Assembly (NCBI GenBank): GCA_002335605.1
Contig: BEDY01000007.1
Coordinates: 310,001-374,000 of the forward strand
Source: Prillingera fragicola
Lineage: Eukaryota > Basidiomycota > Tremellomycetes > Trichosporonales > Trichosporonaceae
Length of the DNA: 64,000 nt
Direction of reading: 5' to 3'
Shown here: positions 63,596-64,000 of the stretch, one piece after another
Layout of the letters: each line of letters starts with the position of its first letter
How positions within the stretch are numbered: the stretch's first letter is position 1
Notes under the pieces: model-generated
Database searches by the model: none
Seen by the model: the letters and a program-made list of their open reading frames with translations, nothing else
What the model was told of the DNA's origin: nothing
Translations under genes and position numbers: made by a program

Positions 63596-64000
63596 GTTGA
63601 TATTTTCTTGACGTGGTTGCTCAGGACCGCAAACACCCTGCACGGACCCTTTGGATTGTCTTCCCTCCCATCTGAAGCCACTTGGCGCCGTGACTCACCG
63701 GGTGGCTGACTGTGCTGGGGGTGTTTGGACTCGGTCAGAGAGGCTGCTGCGGCGCCTGTATGGCAGTGCCAAGATCTTTGTGCTATGTGTGGTGGGCACA
63801 CTGTACGGAGACTAGTCTTCTAGCGAGGACGTTCCAGCGGCGTAGGTCGCTTGGCTGGGCCTTCTTTCGTCGCAAGCAGCGATTTTCAGTATTTTGATCT
63901 GAACAAGTGGTCGAGAAGGCAAAAAGTGAGCTGCGAGCTCTATGGGGCAGGCATCATCTCACGGCTTCATACCTAGTCGTAGGATCGTACGCTGTCTATG
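63596..64000. other. Right-end intergenic sequence
   Basis: No gene is recognised in the last 405 bp of the window. Confidence 0.4.

Overview
The window looks like nuclear DNA of a basidiomycete yeast or yeast-like fungus, most likely a tremellomycete of the Trichosporonales type. The reasons are intron-rich genes with very short introns (about 34-56 nt, nearly all with GTGAGT/GTAAGT donors), GC-rich codons, SPB1-free but typical fungal housekeeping genes (Spp1, Sqt1, Spo7, Nug1, Cdc11/Nud1) and intron-containing tRNA genes. The species assignment is inference. For most genes I worked out exon junctions by hand, and the summed exon lengths are whole codons.

Left part (1-29.9 kb) is a dense housekeeping region: the end of a TPMT-family methyltransferase, a PX/PXB membrane-lipid protein, a serine-rich unknown, a mitochondrial succinate-semialdehyde dehydrogenase, a PhyH-type dioxygenase, an 8-exon alpha/beta hydrolase, the COMPASS PHD subunit Spp1, the Rpl10 chaperone Sqt1, the Nem1-phosphatase partner Spo7 (with one exceptional 450-nt intron), a BTB-like protein, the large LRR scaffold Cdc11/Nud1 and the circularly permuted nucleolar GTPase Nug1. 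A gene-empty stretch of about 3 kb lies at 6.6-9.6 kb.

Middle part (30-41 kb) is an accessory island bounded by tRNA genes (Val at 30.9 kb; Cys at 38.8 kb; Gly at 39.9 kb). All genes recognised between Val and Cys are on the plus strand: five consecutive small proteins with one or two membrane segments, a glycine-rich protein with a duplicated acidic/proline motif, and a GPI-type aspartic-protease fold protein whose two catalytic DTG motifs are both degraded. Two unknown ORFs follow on the far side of the tRNA-Cys.

41-44.2 kb holds a head-to-head pair: a secreted Pra1/Zps1/Asp f 2-type zinc-binding protein and a ZIP zinc transporter, the same arrangement as PRA1-ZRT1 in Candida and aspf2-zrfC in Aspergillus, pointing to a zincophore-type zinc scavenging unit. 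Next come an F-box-like protein, a two-domain chromate transporter (CHR family), a cytochrome P450, a divergent F-box protein and a HAM1-family protein.

Right part (54-63.4 kb) is a cluster of five F-box-like paralogues. Besides the N-terminal F-box-like helix region, all five share a previously unremarked pattern H-x4-C followed 31-44 residues later by C-x4-C, which looks like a four-ligand metal site; one copy carries an apparent frameshift. A tRNA-Ile(AAT) gene closes the window.
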